Below, piece by piece: positions 15,633-26,662 of a DNA stretch of 64,000 nt. The notes beneath the pieces were generated by a model, which did not search any database, was not told the origin of the DNA, and saw only the letters and a list, made by a program, of their open reading frames with translations. The stretch is from Cyclobacteriaceae bacterium (GTDB lineage Bacteria > Bacteroidota > Bacteroidia > Cytophagales > Cyclobacteriaceae). Each line of letters starts with the position of its first letter. The stretch's first letter is position 1. The stretch covers positions 62,001-126,000 of the forward strand of contig BPHC01000004.1 of NCBI GenBank assembly GCA_026003355.1. The letters run 5' to 3'. The position numbers and the translations under genes were made by a program.

Positions 15633-16994
15633 TTAGTAGGCACCTGCCTGTGCAGTTTGGCTGATGATGTTTTTTATGCAACCGGATAAGTACGCACCAT
15701 TGCCCGGTCCGTACCAGTTCATAATTTGCGTTTCGTATGCATTCATGTCATACAGTTCATCGGGGGTAATATAGCCTATGTACCCTCCGTTAAAGCTGGT
15801 AACGCAAATATTCAGACTGTGCTGCCGGGCCGCAGCGTAAAGGGGCGGGGTAAGCATGCCCGAAAAATCACACGGTGTGCCGACAAACACCGTGTTGCCC
15901 AGTTGCAGCACCGACAACTTAACCGGCGACTTACCCAGTAACATTTCAGAAAGCCAGGGGCGTATTCGCCAGCCGGCCGTTAGCCGTACCTGCTGGGGAG
16001 GCATGGCAACTGGAATATGGGTGAGGCGTAAGTCGCTGCCCTGAACAGGTGAAAACCGTGTGGTGTGCAAAGCTTTTTCCAGGGTGGCGGCCATAAATTC
16101 AATTTTCGCATCACCATCGGGCATGGGTGCCGGTGCGTGACTGCCCACTGCCCCGGCCAGAAACAGGGCGAAGCGGTAACCACCCCGTTCAAGCCGCGTA
16201 ACGAGCTCCCCGGGATAATCGGCCGAAAGCCGCAAATCTTTTGACGACAGACAGGTGGCATGTGCCGGATAGCTTACCACCACCGCACGGCTGCCGTCTG
16301 CGCACGCAAACTGCAGGGCATGCATGAGCGAATCAACTGCACCACCGGCTACCAGGCGGTTAACAACAGCTTCGCTCACCGCAGTCTGGCCATAGTACAG
16401 GGCTACCGGCTGTACATCGGCAAGTGCGCTGAGCAGGGCAGTTTTAATCTGTTTAAGTAAAAAACCCACCAGCTCTTTGTCATATTTTCCGGCATATATC
16501 TCCCCTACAAGGTGATTATCCCACTGCCCTATGCTGTTGTGGGTATGGGTGGCGCTCAGGTAAAGCATATTGGGTGTAAAGGGCGTGTTGTGCAGTGCTT
16601 CATTGAGTTTTTCAACCAACAGCGGGGGAACTATAAGCATGTCCAGGCTTACGATAGCCGTACGCCTGCCGCCTTTTTCTATCACCGCAGCACGAACAAA
16701 TACCGTGTCGCGCACAGCCGTAAAACGTGCTCCCTTTCGTTTAACATAGCCTGCCGTGGCCACCGGCCGGGAGGGTGTAATCGAAGCCTTGCCAAAACCT
16801 GCCATGAGGCGATGCGTGTCGGCCGGTAAAGGCGCTGATAACACGCTGTCTATATATTGCATGGTTTGTACCTGCCAGGGCGCACCGGGCTTAACAACAC
16901 GGTTTACCGGTGCCACCGTAACTGCCATAAACACACCGGCAACGACAATCAGAACAAACAAAACTACCGCTAATCTTCGCAACAGGCGCCCCAT
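15633..16994 (-). CDS. Membrane-anchored neutral/alkaline ceramidase-like hydrolase
   Basis: 453 residues. A single N-terminal hydrophobic segment (about 7-28) acts as signal or anchor. LMAGFGKASITPSRPVATAGY and YLSATHTHNSIGQW are the two signatures of the neutral ceramidase N-terminal domain, the latter with zinc-ligand histidines. VSYPAHATCLSS contributes another His, and GAVGSHAPAP follows. Ceramidases split ceramide to sphingosine and fatty acid. Many bacterial homologues lack the C-terminal domain, as here, and their substrates are unknown. It lies 68 bases upstream of the S46 gene on the same strand and could form a transcription unit with it. Confidence 0.8.
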   Translation of the reverse strand: MGRLLRRLAVVLFVLIVVAGVFMAVTVAPVNRVVKPGAPWQVQTMQYIDSVLSAPLPADTHRLMAGFGKASITPSRPVATAGYVKRKGARFTAVRDTVFVRAAVIEKGGRRTAIVSLDMLIVPPLLVEKLNEALHNTPFTPNMLYLSATHTHNSIGQWDNHLVGEIYAGKYDKELVGFLLKQIKTALLSALADVQPVALYYGQTAVSEAVVNRLVAGGAVDSLMHALQFACADGSRAVVVSYPAHATCLSSKDLRLSADYPGELVTRLERGGYRFALFLAGAVGSHAPAPMPDGDAKIEFMAATLEKALHTTRFSPVQGSDLRLTHIPVAMPPQQVRLTAGWRIRPWLSEMLLGKSPVKLSVLQLGNTVFVGTPCDFSGMLTPPLYAAARQHSLNICVTSFNGGYIGYITPDELYDMNAYETQIMNWYGPGNGAYLSGCIKNIISQTAQAGAY

Positions 16995-17083
16995 ATATTT
17001 ATTATCCGAATGGTTTGAAACTTAGGTAAAGTTTGGGAATATTCGTCCCTTCGATTGGTTGTTTTTGCCAAAATTATTTTTGT

Positions 17084-18736
17084 ATGAAAAATATCATTTT
17101 CCTGCTGTTCCTGCTGTTAATCGGTTGTAAGCCCGATGGTTTTGTGCGCGAAGACGGGCTGGAAGTCTTTACGGTTCATGAGCTGGAAGCCCATCTTAAA
17201 ACCCTGGCTTCGGATGAGTTTATGGGAAGATTGCCTTTTAGCGAAGGCGAACGCAAAACCATTAACTATCTGCAAAACAAGTTCCGCGAAACAGGCCTTG
17301 AACCGGGCAACGGCAGCAGCTACCTGCAGGAAGTACCCATGGCCGAAATTACTGCCACGCCTGAACCGGCCATGATTGTTAAGGCACCCGGTAAAACACT
17401 TACGCTCGAAGGATTAAAAGACTATGTTATCTGGACCGAACGCACCGAAGATAAAATAGAGCTAAAGGAAGCTGACCTTGTTTTTGCCGGCTTTGGCATT
17501 GTAGCGCCCGAGTACAACTGGAACGACTTTGCCGGCACAAATGTAAAAGACAAAGTAATTGTGGTGCTGGTAAATGACCCCGGCTTTGGATCGAACGACA
17601 GCACGCTGTTCAAAGGCAACACCATGACGTATTACGGACGCTGGACATACAAATTTGAAGAGGCCGCGCGGCAGGGTGCCAAAGGTGTGCTGATTATCCA
17701 TGATGATGTACCTGCCGGATACGGTTTTTGGGTGGTACAAAATAACTGGAACGCCCCACGCCTGTTTCTGGACGAACGGGGTAAAGATATTTACCACTGC
17801 GCAGCAGTGGGCTGGTTAGCACAGGCCGCTGCCAAAAGGCTGTTCGAAGCTGCCGGCATGGACTGGGCGCAGTCCGTTTCCGAAGCCCGAAAGCCCGGCT
17901 TTAAGGCCAGGCCCATGAATGTTAAAATCAGTACATCAATGACAGTGCAGGTGCGTTACGATAAATCGCACAACGTTATCGGAAAAATTACTGGCAGCAA
18001 AGCGCCCGATGAATACATTATCTATTCCACACATTGGGACCACCTGGGCATAGGTAAACCCGATGCAGAGGGCGACTCGATATACAATGGAGCCCTGGAC
18101 AATGCAAGTGGTACAGCTGGCCTGCTTGCCCTGGCCAAAGCTTTTAAATCAATGAAAGCCAAACCCCACCGCACGCTGGTGTTCCTGGCGGTTACGGCCG
18201 AAGAACAGGGTCTTTGGGGATCGGAGTACTACGTTCAGAATCCCATCTATCCCAAAGAAAAAACCGTGGCCAATATAAACATGGATGGCATAAACCCCTA
18301 CGGAAAAATGAACGACATAGTTGTGGTGGGCATGGGGCAGTCGGAACTAGAAGACTACCTCAGGGAAGAAGCCACAGCTGCCGGAAGATACCTTTCGCCC
18401 GAACCCAATCCCGTGGCTGGCTACTATTTCCGGTCAGACCACTTCTGCTTTGCAAAGGCGGGCATCCCCGCCCTGTACACCAACACCGGCATTGATCATG
18501 TTGAGAGAGGAAAAGATTACGGCAAACAACTGCAGGACGACTACGTTGCCCGTTATTACCACAAACCCTCCGATGAGTACGACACGGCCCGCTGGAATCT
18601 GGGAGGAGCCGTGGAAGATTTAAAACTGCTGTTCAATACCGGTAAAAGGCTGGCCTTTGAAAACACCTGGCCGCGATGGAAAACCGGTTCGGAATTTAAA
18701 GCCATTCGCGAAAGCTACGTGCCCCCTGCCCAGTAA
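17084..18736 (+). CDS. M28 family metallo-aminopeptidase lipoprotein with PA domain
   Basis: About 550 residues. Starting at 17084 gives a lipoprotein signal peptide (IIFLLFLLLIGCK, lipobox Cys about residue 14). A PA insert domain occupies about 120-260. The cocatalytic zinc site follows in order: His in STHWDHLG, Asp in NGALDNASG, Glu pair in VTAEEQGLWGSEYY, Asp in NINMDGINP and His in RSDHFCFAKAGIPALY. Such enzymes cleave N-terminal residues from peptides at the cell surface. It is divergent from the ceramidase-like gene, with an 89-base shared upstream region. Confidence 0.9.
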   Translation: MKNIIFLLFLLLIGCKPDGFVREDGLEVFTVHELEAHLKTLASDEFMGRLPFSEGERKTINYLQNKFRETGLEPGNGSSYLQEVPMAEITATPEPAMIVKAPGKTLTLEGLKDYVIWTERTEDKIELKEADLVFAGFGIVAPEYNWNDFAGTNVKDKVIVVLVNDPGFGSNDSTLFKGNTMTYYGRWTYKFEEAARQGAKGVLIIHDDVPAGYGFWVVQNNWNAPRLFLDERGKDIYHCAAVGWLAQAAAKRLFEAAGMDWAQSVSEARKPGFKARPMNVKISTSMTVQVRYDKSHNVIGKITGSKAPDEYIIYSTHWDHLGIGKPDAEGDSIYNGALDNASGTAGLLALAKAFKSMKAKPHRTLVFLAVTAEEQGLWGSEYYVQNPIYPKEKTVANINMDGINPYGKMNDIVVVGMGQSELEDYLREEATAAGRYLSPEPNPVAGYYFRSDHFCFAKAGIPALYTNTGIDHVERGKDYGKQLQDDYVARYYHKPSDEYDTARWNLGGAVEDLKLLFNTGKRLAFENTWPRWKTGSEFKAIRESYVPPAQ

Positions 18737-18793
18737 TTTTTCGTTTGCCTGAAGGGGGCTACTGCAAAGGAAAAACGCCGGCCTTAACATTTT

Positions 18794-19159
18794 TCAGGCT
18801 TTGCGTAAAATCTTTTCCACCGGCCTGCCTTTGGCCAGTTCATCTACCAGTTTATCCAGGTATCTCACGCTTCGTGTTAGTGGGTTTTGAATTTCTTCTA
18901 CGCGGTAGCCGCAAATCATACCCGTAATCAGATGTGCATTCGGATTTAGCTTTGCGCGGGCAAAAAAAGTTTCGAACGTTACCTTTTCATCAATAAGTTT
19001 CATAAGGGTTTTTTCATCAAAACCCGTAAGCCATCTGATAACCTCGTGAAGTTCCTCGCGCGTGCGCCCCTTCTTCTCAACCTTGGCCACATAATGCGGA
19101 TATACCGAAGAAAAAGTCATGCCGGCAATGCGCCTATCCTGTTCGGCTGATGTTCTCAT
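18794..19159 (-). CDS. DUF2200 family protein
   Basis: A 121-residue soluble protein matching the DUF2200 pattern: [38 protein letters not shown], then [49 protein letters not shown]. The family is widespread, usually a single small gene, and has no assigned biochemical role. It converges with the M28 gene and is divergent from icmF. Confidence 0.85.
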   Translation of the reverse strand: MRTSAEQDRRIAGMTFSSVYPHYVAKVEKKGRTREELHEVIRWLTGFDEKTLMKLIDEKVTFETFFARAKLNPNAHLITGMICGYRVEEIQNPLTRSVRYLDKLVDELAKGRPVEKILRKA

Positions 19160-19413
19160 AAAATACCTTGAAGTGTAAAGTTAAGCTTTAATCTGTTCCA
19201 ACCGGCAGAAAGCATCACGGCAATTTTGCACGGCACAGAGATTTTTATCCAACACACGAAAATCTTTCTGTTTCGCACATCCAATCTGGGCAATGGGCAC
19301 GCTTCACTCCCTAAAGAAAATCAAAACGCATTGCAGCGGCCTTTCTGGTTTATTTCAAAAAATACCCCGGCTCCGTTTCCTAACTACCGTTCGGGAAAAT
19401 GGGTGTTTGTACG

Positions 19414-19421
19414 TACTTTTG
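19414..19421 (+). promoter_or_regulatory. Candidate -7 box (TACTTTTG) for icmF
   Basis: An exact TAnnTTTG octamer lies 18 bases before the ATG at 19439. This supports that start over the upstream in-frame one at 19226, which would include the promoter. No well-spaced -33 TTTG is seen. Confidence 0.4.
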
Positions 19422-19438
19422 GGTTCATTTTAACATAT

Positions 19439-22400
19439 ATGACATCCGCATCTGCAACCGCCTCAACTCCTCAGCAAACAGCCAAAACACGCCTGGCCGG
19501 CCACCAGGAGCCAGAACCCTACAGGCCCAAAAACAAGGTACGCGTGGTTACAGCCGCCAGCCTGTTCGATGGGCACGATGCTGCCATTAACATTATGCGC
19601 AGAATTATTCAGGCTACAGGCTGCGAAGTAATCCATCTGGGGCACGACCGCAGCGTGCAGGAAGTAGTAAACACAGCTATCCAGGAAGATGCCCAGGCCA
19701 TTGCCCTTACCAGCTACCAGGGCGGGCACATGGAATACTTTAAATATATGTACGACCTGCTGCAGGAAAAGGGAGCCGGCCATATACGCATTTTTGGCGG
19801 AGGCGGCGGAGTAATTCTGCCCGATGAAATACGCGAGCTAATGGCTTACGGCATAACGCGCATATATTCTCCTGATGATGGTCGTGCCATGGGCCTGCAG
19901 GGCATGATAAACGACCTGGTGAAAAAAAGCGACTTTCCCACCGGTGTGGAAATACCAAATGTCGATGACCTGCACACCGGCAACCACCTTGCCATTGCCC
20001 GGTTTATTTCGGCAGCCGAAAATTTTCTGGATAAACACCGGTCGGTTTTTGAAGAGGTGCACCGGCGTGCGCTGGCTTCCAAAACACCCGTGCTGGGTAT
20101 AACCGGCACCGGTGGGGCAGGAAAATCATCGATGGTCGATGAGCTGGTGCGCAGGTTTCTGCTCGACTTCAAAGACAAAAAAATAGGCATCCTTTCCGTT
20201 GACCCCAGCAAACGCAAAACCGGTGGTGCCCTGCTGGGCGACCGCATCCGCATGAATGCCATTAACAACCCACGCGTATACATGCGTTCGCTGGCCACGC
20301 GGCAATCGAACCTCGCCCTGTCGGCCCATGTTGGCGAAGCCATTCAGGTTTTAAAGGCAGCAGGGTTCGACCTCATTATTCTGGAAACCAGTGGCATCGG
20401 CCAGAGCGATACCGAAATACTCGATCACAGCGATGTGTCGTTATACGTAATGACCCCCGAATACGGCGCAGCCACGCAGCTGGAAAAAATCGATATGATT
20501 GATTTTGCCGATGCCATCGCGTTGAACAAGTTCGATAAGCGTGGCGCTCTGGACGCCCTGCGCGATGTAAAAAAACAATACCAGCGCAACCACCAGTTGT
20601 GGAACAAAAACCCCGATGAAATGCCCGTATTTGGCACCATTGCCTCGCAGTTCAACGACCCGGGCACCAACCAGCTTTATAAGTTTCTAATGGACCGCAT
20701 TGCCGGAAAAACCGGAGCGCCACTGCGGTCATCATACACCATTTCGCGCGAAATGTCAGAAAAGGTGTACATCATTCCGCCTAACCGCACCCGCTACCTG
20801 AGCGAAATTTCAGAAAACAACCGCAAGTACGATGCCTGGGTAAACGCCCAGGCTGCCATTGCCAATAAACTATATGCCCTGCACGAAACCATTGGACTTA
20901 TCAAAAAGAAGCATCCCGAAAATGAACAACTGATAAAAGCCCTTGAAACAGAATTTGAACAAATCCGCCTGGAGCTGGACCCGAAAAACTGGTTGCTCAT
21001 TGAACAGTGGGAAGCGCTGAAAGAACGATACAACGCTCCTGTTTTTACCTACCGGGTTCGCAACCGCGACGTCAACGTTAAAACCTTTAGCGAATCACTG
21101 GCCCACCTTCGCGTTCCCAAAGTAGCCCTGCCGCGTTACCGCAACTGGGGCGACCTGCTGCGCTGGATGCTGCAGGAAAATGTGCCGGGTGAGTTTCCAT
21201 TTACAGCCGGCATTTATCCATTCAAACGCCAGGAAGAAGACCCCACCCGCATGTTTGCAGGCGAAGGAGGCCCGGAACGCACCAATCACAGATTCCACTA
21301 CCTGAGCTACGAAATGCCGGCTAAACGCCTTTCTACCGCCTTCGATTCGGTAACCCTTTACGGCCGCGACCCCGACTACCGTCCTGACATATACGGCAAA
21401 ATAGGCAACTCGGGTGTATCGGTATGCTGCCTGGATGATGCCAAAAAACTGTACAGCGGTTTTAATCTGGCCGACCCGAAAACCTCGGTTTCCATGACCA
21501 TCAACGGTCCTGCACCCATGCTGTTAGGATTTTTCTTTAATGCGGCAATCGACCAGCAGTGCGAAATATATATTAAACAAAACGGAATGGAGCAGGAGGT
21601 GCTCCGGAAAATAGATGAAATGTACCGGGGCAGTGAAGACAAACGCCCGCGTTACCAGGGCGCTCTGCCCAAAGGCAATGACGGCTTGGGCCTCATGCTG
21701 CTGGGCGTTACCGGCGACCAGGTACTTCCCCGAGAAACCTACGAAAAAATAAAGGCCTCTACCCTGCAGCAGGTGCGCGGAACGGTTCAGGCCGACATAC
21801 TGAAAGAAGACCAGGCCCAGAACACGTGCATCTTCTCTACCGAATTTGCCCTGCGCCTCATGGGCGACATTCAGCATTACTTTATCGAAAACAAAATCAG
21901 AAACTTTTACTCCGTATCCATATCGGGCTATCATATTGCCGAAGCCGGCGCCAACCCCATTACCCAGCTGGCCTTTACCCTGGCCAACGGCTTTACTTAC
22001 GTGGAATATTACCTTAGCCGTGGCATGGACATCAATGCCTTTGCGCCCAACCTGTCGTTCTTCTTCAGCAACGGCATTGATCCCGAATATGCGGTGATTG
22101 GCCGGGTGGCCCGAAGAATATGGGCCAAAGCCATGAAGCATAAATATGGTGCCGATGTGCGTTCGCAAATGCTCAAATACCATATTCAAACATCGGGGCG
22201 GTCGCTTCATGCGCAGGAAATTGATTTTAACGACATCCGCACCACCCTGCAGGCATTATATGCCATTTACGATAACTGCAACTCACTGCACACCAATGCA
22301 TACGATGAAGCGATAACCACCCCCACCGAAGAAAGCGTGCGCAGGGCGATGGCCATACAACTTATTATTAACCGCGAACTGGGCCTGGCTAAAAATGAAA

Positions 22401-22876
22401 ATCCGTTACAGGGCTCGTTTATCATTGAAGAACTTACCGACCTGGTTGAAGAAGCCGTTTTAATGGAATTCGACCGCCTTACCGAACGGGGCGGTGTGCT
22501 GGGAGCCATGGAAACCATGTACCAGCGCGGTAAAATTCAGGAAGAAAGCCTGTACTACGAAACCCTGAAACACACGGGCGAGTATCCTATTATTGGTGTA
22601 AATACTTTTTTAAGCTCGAAGGGCTCGCCCACAATTATCCCGCAGGAAGTTATACGGGCCACTACCGAAGAGAAAGAACAACAAATTGCAACGGTGCGCA
22701 ACCTGCATAAACACCATCACCATCAGGCCTCAGAAAAGATTGAAAGGGTACAACAGGCTGCCATACACAACCGCAATATTTTTGCTGAACTGATGGAAGC
22801 CTGCAAGGTGTGTTCGCTGGGCCAGCTTACCGAAGCCTTATTTGAAGTAGGCGGACAGTACCGCAGAAATATGTAA
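19439..22876 (+). CDS. icmF: Fused isobutyryl-CoA mutase IcmF (B12 domain, G-protein chaperone, mutase)
   Basis: About 1145 residues. The N-terminal cobalamin-binding domain (about 34-170) has the DxHxxG-type lower-ligand loop in [10 protein letters not shown] and a glycine-rich [13 protein letters not shown]. The MeaB/ArgK-like GTPase (about 215-520) shows Walker [32 protein letters not shown] and NKFD. The C-terminal TIM-barrel mutase (about 600-1100) includes [20 protein letters not shown] and [17 protein letters not shown]. The order B12-GTPase-mutase is diagnostic of IcmF and not of methylmalonyl-CoA mutase. It interconverts isobutyryl-CoA and butyryl-CoA, and some members act on isovaleryl- or pivalyl-CoA. 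The in-built GTPase guards cofactor loading. It converges with the PaaN-like gene. Confidence 0.9.
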   Translation: MTSASATASTPQQTAKTRLAGHQEPEPYRPKNKVRVVTAASLFDGHDAAINIMRRIIQATGCEVIHLGHDRSVQEVVNTAIQEDAQAIALTSYQGGHMEYFKYMYDLLQEKGAGHIRIFGGGGGVILPDEIRELMAYGITRIYSPDDGRAMGLQGMINDLVKKSDFPTGVEIPNVDDLHTGNHLAIARFISAAENFLDKHRSVFEEVHRRALASKTPVLGITGTGGAGKSSMVDELVRRFLLDFKDKKIGILSVDPSKRKTGGALLGDRIRMNAINNPRVYMRSLATRQSNLALSAHVGEAIQVLKAAGFDLIILETSGIGQSDTEILDHSDVSLYVMTPEYGAATQLEKIDMIDFADAIALNKFDKRGALDALRDVKKQYQRNHQLWNKNPDEMPVFGTIASQFNDPGTNQLYKFLMDRIAGKTGAPLRSSYTISREMSEKVYIIPPNRTRYLSEISENNRKYDAWVNAQAAIANKLYALHETIGLIKKKHPENEQLIKALETEFEQIRLELDPKNWLLIEQWEALKERYNAPVFTYRVRNRDVNVKTFSESLAHLRVPKVALPRYRNWGDLLRWMLQENVPGEFPFTAGIYPFKRQEEDPTRMFAGEGGPERTNHRFHYLSYEMPAKRLSTAFDSVTLYGRDPDYRPDIYGKIGNSGVSVCCLDDAKKLYSGFNLADPKTSVSMTINGPAPMLLGFFFNAAIDQQCEIYIKQNGMEQEVLRKIDEMYRGSEDKRPRYQGALPKGNDGLGLMLLGVTGDQVLPRETYEKIKASTLQQVRGTVQADILKEDQAQNTCIFSTEFALRLMGDIQHYFIENKIRNFYSVSISGYHIAEAGANPITQLAFTLANGFTYVEYYLSRGMDINAFAPNLSFFFSNGIDPEYAVIGRVARRIWAKAMKHKYGADVRSQMLKYHIQTSGRSLHAQEIDFNDIRTTLQALYAIYDNCNSLHTNAYDEAITTPTEESVRRAMAIQLIINRELGLAKNENPLQGSFIIEELTDLVEEAVLMEFDRLTERGGVLGAMETMYQRGKIQEESLYYETLKHTGEYPIIGVNTFLSSKGSPTIIPQEVIRATTEEKEQQIATVRNLHKHHHHQASEKIERVQQAAIHNRNIFAELMEACKVCSLGQLTEALFEVGGQYRRNM

Positions 22877-22889
22877 TGCTCCGCTCCCC

Positions 22890-24554
22890 TCAGGGTGCGG
22901 GCTCGCGGTGCCCAACCCATGTAAAACGCTTCACCACAAATTCGGGATTGGTAAACGAAGCATTGCCGGCCGGATTTCCGCCCGTAACATGGAAATCGCT
23001 GAAGCCGGCATTCTGGTTCATGTAAATGCCGCCTGTGAGGTTAAACGATACGGGCGTACCGGCCATCGCCATGGTGTCGGCAATCTCTTCACGAACGGCA
23101 GCATCGGTGGTATAGGCACCACAGCTAATGGCACCATGTTCCTTAGCCAGCTGGTGTGCCAAACGGAGTGCCTGTTCAATGTCTTTAACTTTAATCAGCA
23201 AGGCTATGGGACCAAACAGCTCTTTAGAAAATATCCCGGTGTTTGCAGCATCTGTTTCAACCACTACAGGCGTTAATGTACGGGCATTTTCAAACTGCGG
23301 ATGCGTTATAGTGCGCGATCTGAGCCAGATTTTACCCGGCAGCTTTTCGGCTTCGGCTACGCGATCGCACGTACGGCGGTTTTGAATGGCCCCCAGAACA
23401 AAAGGTCCCGCCTTGGGGTTGTTGGCCAGGCTGTTGATCTGGTCGGTAAATTTTTGGGCAAATTCATCAAACGGCACCGTTCCTTGTGGCGTTTGAATGC
23501 CGGCCTCGGGTATAAAAAAGTTTTGCGGAGCCGTACACATCTGCCCGCTGTACAGCGATACGGAAAAAGCAAGGTTAGCAGCTACCTTGTCAATATCTTC
23601 AGCAGAGTGCAACAGCACGCAGTTTACGCCGGTTTTTTCAGTAAAGGTGGTTTTACCTGGCAGGCCCTCCAGATAACTGCCAAAGGCCGAGTTACCGGTA
23701 AAGTCAATAAGTTTAACTTCTGGATGCTCGGCCAGTTGTTTGGTAATCATGTTTTCGAACGTATCGGGCGCAAGTTGACAGATGGCGGGATCAAGTCCCT
23801 GCTGGCTAAGCACATTTTGGATCTCGGCTACCACCAGTGCGATGGGCAGCACGGCTCCGGGATGCGGTTTTACAATTACTGTGTTGCCAGTTACCAGGCT
23901 GGCATACAGGCCGGGCACGGTATTCCAGGTAGGAAAAGTGGAGCAGCCTATAACCAGCGAAATACCCTTTGGCACGGCCCGCCATTCTTTTTTTAACCTG
24001 ATGTTGTATTTGCCCATGGGTTTATCCCACAGCACCTGCTGCGGAAAACGCGTAAGCTCTTCGTATCCGGCTGCTATGGCTTCAAGGGCACGGTCGGCCG
24101 CATGTGGGCCAGAGGCCTGAAAGGCCATCATAAAACCCTGGCCGGTGGTATGCATGGTGGCATAAGCTATCTCAAAGAAGCGCCCCTTAACGCGCTCAAG
24201 CGATTCAATGAGTATGCCGGCACGGTCGGCAGCCGTAACCTTGCGCCATGTTGCAAAAGCCTGCCGCGCCCGGTTAACCAGCACCGGCACAGAAAATGCC
24301 GGATAGGTTATACCCAGGGGTTGTTGCAGATAGGGCGACTCTTCCTGACCTGCCCAGTTTTCGGCACCGGGCTGGTGCAGTTGTTCAAATTTCTTTCCCA
24401 GCAGGTCTTTAAATTTTGCCTGTCCATCGGCATCGGCCGTTTCGCCATAAACAGCCGGTGATGGATGTTCGGGAAAGGCGGCAAAAAAAGTACGGCTGTG
24501 CAGCGCTTCAATGGCTTTGTCAAGCAGTGACTGGTGTTTTTCAAACAAACCCAT
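22890..24554 (-). CDS. paaN: PaaN-type aldehyde dehydrogenase
   Basis: 554 residues of the PaaN group of the aldehyde dehydrogenase superfamily. The N-terminal EALHSRTFFAAFPEHPSP and YGETADADGQAKF are family specific. Further on are RAVPKGISLVIGCSTFPTWNTVPGLYASLVTGNTVIVKPHP (cofactor-binding), FTGNSAFGSYLE and the Cys-containing SLYSGQMCTAPQNF, where Cys is the catalytic thiol. Annotated relatives belong to phenylacetate degradation as a semialdehyde dehydrogenase, but no other paa genes are in view, so the true aldehyde substrate is unknown. It ends 13 bases from icmF, convergently. Confidence 0.82.
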   Translation of the reverse strand: MGLFEKHQSLLDKAIEALHSRTFFAAFPEHPSPAVYGETADADGQAKFKDLLGKKFEQLHQPGAENWAGQEESPYLQQPLGITYPAFSVPVLVNRARQAFATWRKVTAADRAGILIESLERVKGRFFEIAYATMHTTGQGFMMAFQASGPHAADRALEAIAAGYEELTRFPQQVLWDKPMGKYNIRLKKEWRAVPKGISLVIGCSTFPTWNTVPGLYASLVTGNTVIVKPHPGAVLPIALVVAEIQNVLSQQGLDPAICQLAPDTFENMITKQLAEHPEVKLIDFTGNSAFGSYLEGLPGKTTFTEKTGVNCVLLHSAEDIDKVAANLAFSVSLYSGQMCTAPQNFFIPEAGIQTPQGTVPFDEFAQKFTDQINSLANNPKAGPFVLGAIQNRRTCDRVAEAEKLPGKIWLRSRTITHPQFENARTLTPVVVETDAANTGIFSKELFGPIALLIKVKDIEQALRLAHQLAKEHGAISCGAYTTDAAVREEIADTMAMAGTPVSFNLTGGIYMNQNAGFSDFHVTGGNPAGNASFTNPEFVVKRFTWVGHREPAP

Positions 24555-24576
24555 AGTTTAAAAATATTTGTGAGTG

Positions 24577-25311
24577 TTAATTTTTGTATCCAAAAACCCG
24601 TTTCAGCAAATCGGTAGTGCGGGCAACGGGGTCTTCGCGTATCAGTTTTTCTTCTTTGGCAATCATAACAAAAAGACCTTCAATAGCCTTTTCGGTGGCA
24701 TATTCGTCCAGGTTGGGGTTTACTTTTTCCACCAGGGGTATCTGGTTATAGCGGTTAACCAGTTCGCTGTAATAGCGTGTGGCATTTACCTGATTGAGCG
24801 TACGCTGAATAACCGGTCTGAATTTCTCATGCAGCTGTGCCGCTGTGGTACGTTTTAAATAACGGGTTGCGGCATCGCTTTCGCCTTTTAGGATGGCCCA
24901 GGCGTCGTCAATGGTCATGGAGCGAATAGCCTGAATAAAAATAGGTTTGGCCTCTTTAGCTGCTTCTTCTGCACCGCGGTTCAGGGTTAAAATAAACCGG
25001 TCAACTTCGTTTCCAAGCCCTAAGTCGCGCAGGGTGTTTTCAACCTTCTTCGCATCGGCAGGAAAGGGAATTTTTATTTCAGGGTTTTTAAAATATCCAT
25101 CCGTTTTCGATACCTGTTCACTTCCTTTTGATATACCCTGTATCAGCGCCTCGCGCAATCCTTCTGCAACTTCGGCTGCCGTAATTGCAGCATCACCCCC
25201 AAGCGATTTGTTAATTTCGCCAAGGGTTTGCGATAGCTGTACAGAAGTACAACCCAACAGGCACAATAACACTATCCCCCAAAGATGTAATTTTTGATTT
25301 ATCACACCCAT
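24577..25311 (-). CDS. DUF4197 domain lipoprotein
   Basis: About 244 residues. Starting at the ATG at 25309-25311 gives a lipoprotein signal (LHLWGIVLLCLLGCTS, lipobox LLGC). The body begins LSQTLGEINKSLG, with ITAAEVAEGLREALIQGISKGSEQVSKTDGYFKNPEIKIPFP following, a sequence characteristic of DUF4197. The protein is mainly helical. The family is periplasmic or outer-membrane-attached with unknown function. It is 22 bases upstream of paaN on the same strand and probably co-transcribed. A longer frame to 25671 runs antisense to cinA and was rejected. Confidence 0.82.
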   Translation of the reverse strand: MGVINQKLHLWGIVLLCLLGCTSVQLSQTLGEINKSLGGDAAITAAEVAEGLREALIQGISKGSEQVSKTDGYFKNPEIKIPFPADAKKVENTLRDLGLGNEVDRFILTLNRGAEEAAKEAKPIFIQAIRSMTIDDAWAILKGESDAATRYLKRTTAAQLHEKFRPVIQRTLNQVNATRYYSELVNRYNQIPLVEKVNPNLDEYATEKAIEGLFVMIAKEEKLIREDPVARTTDLLKRVFGYKN

Positions 25312-25414
25312 AGCGACACGAAGATAGGTACATTTGCGCGATGACACCCCAACTTTACCATTACTTTTTTGTTTAAGAAAAAATGTAACGTAACAAAACG
25401 CATACCTTACCCGC

Positions 25415-26662
25415 ATGAAAAGCATTACTGCCGAAATACTGGCTATTGGCGATGAATTGCTGCTGGGACAAACTCTGGACACCAACTCGCACTGGTTAAG
25501 CGCCAAACTTACCGAAACCGGCATTCGCGTGATACGAAGAACAGCCGTTGGCGATAATGAAGCAGATATTTTGCAGGCTTTTGCCCAGGCCGAAGCAAGG
25601 GCCGATGTGGTGCTGATTACCGGCGGACTGGGCCCTACCCATGACGACCTTACCAAACCCTGCCTGGCCAAATACTTTAACTGCGAAATTAAAATACACC
25701 CTGAAGCCCTGGCCGAGATTACGGCCTTTTTTCAAAAGCGCGGGCGCGAACTTACCGAAACCAACCGCCAGCAGGCAGCTTTGCCGGTATGTTGCGAAAA
25801 AATAACCAATACCATTGGCACCGCTCCGGGCATGTGGTTTCAGCGCAACGGCAAGGTATTCGTTTCCATGCCGGGTGTGCCGCACGAAATGAAAAAGATG
25901 ACCGAAGAAATTGTTTTGCCCAAACTGCGTACCATTTTTAATCCGCCCGTAATTGTGCACCGCATTATCCGCACGGCAGGCATCGGTGAGTCGTTTCTGG
26001 CCGACCGCATTGCCGGATGGGAAAAACAACTGCCGGCCCACATACGCCTGGCCTACCTGCCGGGCATTGGAGAAGTAAAACTGCGCCTCACGGCAACCGG
26101 AACAGATAAAGACACATTGCACCTGGAACTGGAAAAACAAACCGGGCTGCTGTTGCCCTTAATTGATGAGTTTGTTTACGCCACCGAAGACGAACCCCTG
26201 GAAAAGGTTATCGGCAAAATGCTGCGCGATAAAAACCTTACCCTGGCCATAGCCGAAAGCTGTACCGGAGGGTACATATCCCATCTTATTACCAGTGTTC
26301 CGGGCAGTTCCGACTACTTTGTAGGAGCCATGATCCCTTATGCCTACGAAGTAAAAATGCGGCAACTGGGTGTTAAACCCGAAACCCTGGAAAAATACGG
26401 TGCGGTAAGCGAGCCCACTATTACGGAAATGGCCAGCATTGTACGGGCTAAATTCAATGCCCACATAGGCGTGGCTACCAGTGGCATTGCAGGCCCCGGT
26501 GGCGCCACCCCCGAAAAACCCGTAGGCCTGATTTGGATTGCCTATTCTGATAAATACAAAACCGTAACCCGAAAACTCATGCTCACGCACGACCGCTTAC
26601 TGAATATAAAACTTACCGCCACAGCAGTGCTGAATCTGATCCGCCTGAACCTTCCCCGCTAA
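25415..26662 (+). CDS. cinA: CinA: competence/damage-inducible protein, NMN amidohydrolase
   Basis: 415 residues with the complete two-domain layout. The N-terminal MoaB/MogA-like (COG1058) domain starts with AEILAIGDELLLGQTLDTNSHWLS and holds ITGGLGPTHDDLT and GTAPGMWF. The C-terminal amidase domain (about 260-410) has IAESCTGGYISHLITSVPGSSDYF and ATSGIAGPGGATPEKPVG, including the Ser nucleophile region. It is involved in pyridine-nucleotide recycling (ADP-ribose pyrophosphatase and NMN deamidase activities). Divergent from the DUF4197 gene. Confidence 0.93.
   Translation: MKSITAEILAIGDELLLGQTLDTNSHWLSAKLTETGIRVIRRTAVGDNEADILQAFAQAEARADVVLITGGLGPTHDDLTKPCLAKYFNCEIKIHPEALAEITAFFQKRGRELTETNRQQAALPVCCEKITNTIGTAPGMWFQRNGKVFVSMPGVPHEMKKMTEEIVLPKLRTIFNPPVIVHRIIRTAGIGESFLADRIAGWEKQLPAHIRLAYLPGIGEVKLRLTATGTDKDTLHLELEKQTGLLLPLIDEFVYATEDEPLEKVIGKMLRDKNLTLAIAESCTGGYISHLITSVPGSSDYFVGAMIPYAYEVKMRQLGVKPETLEKYGAVSEPTITEMASIVRAKFNAHIGVATSGIAGPGGATPEKPVGLIWIAYSDKYKTVTRKLMLTHDRLLNIKLTATAVLNLIRLNLPR

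Noticed and set aside
17075-17082. TATTTTTG box before the M28 gene
   Set aside because: It touches the start codon, so a transcript from it would begin after the ATG; unlikely as the promoter for this start.
21524-22210. 228-codon minus-strand open frame
   Set aside because: Shadow of icmF; no recognisable protein features.
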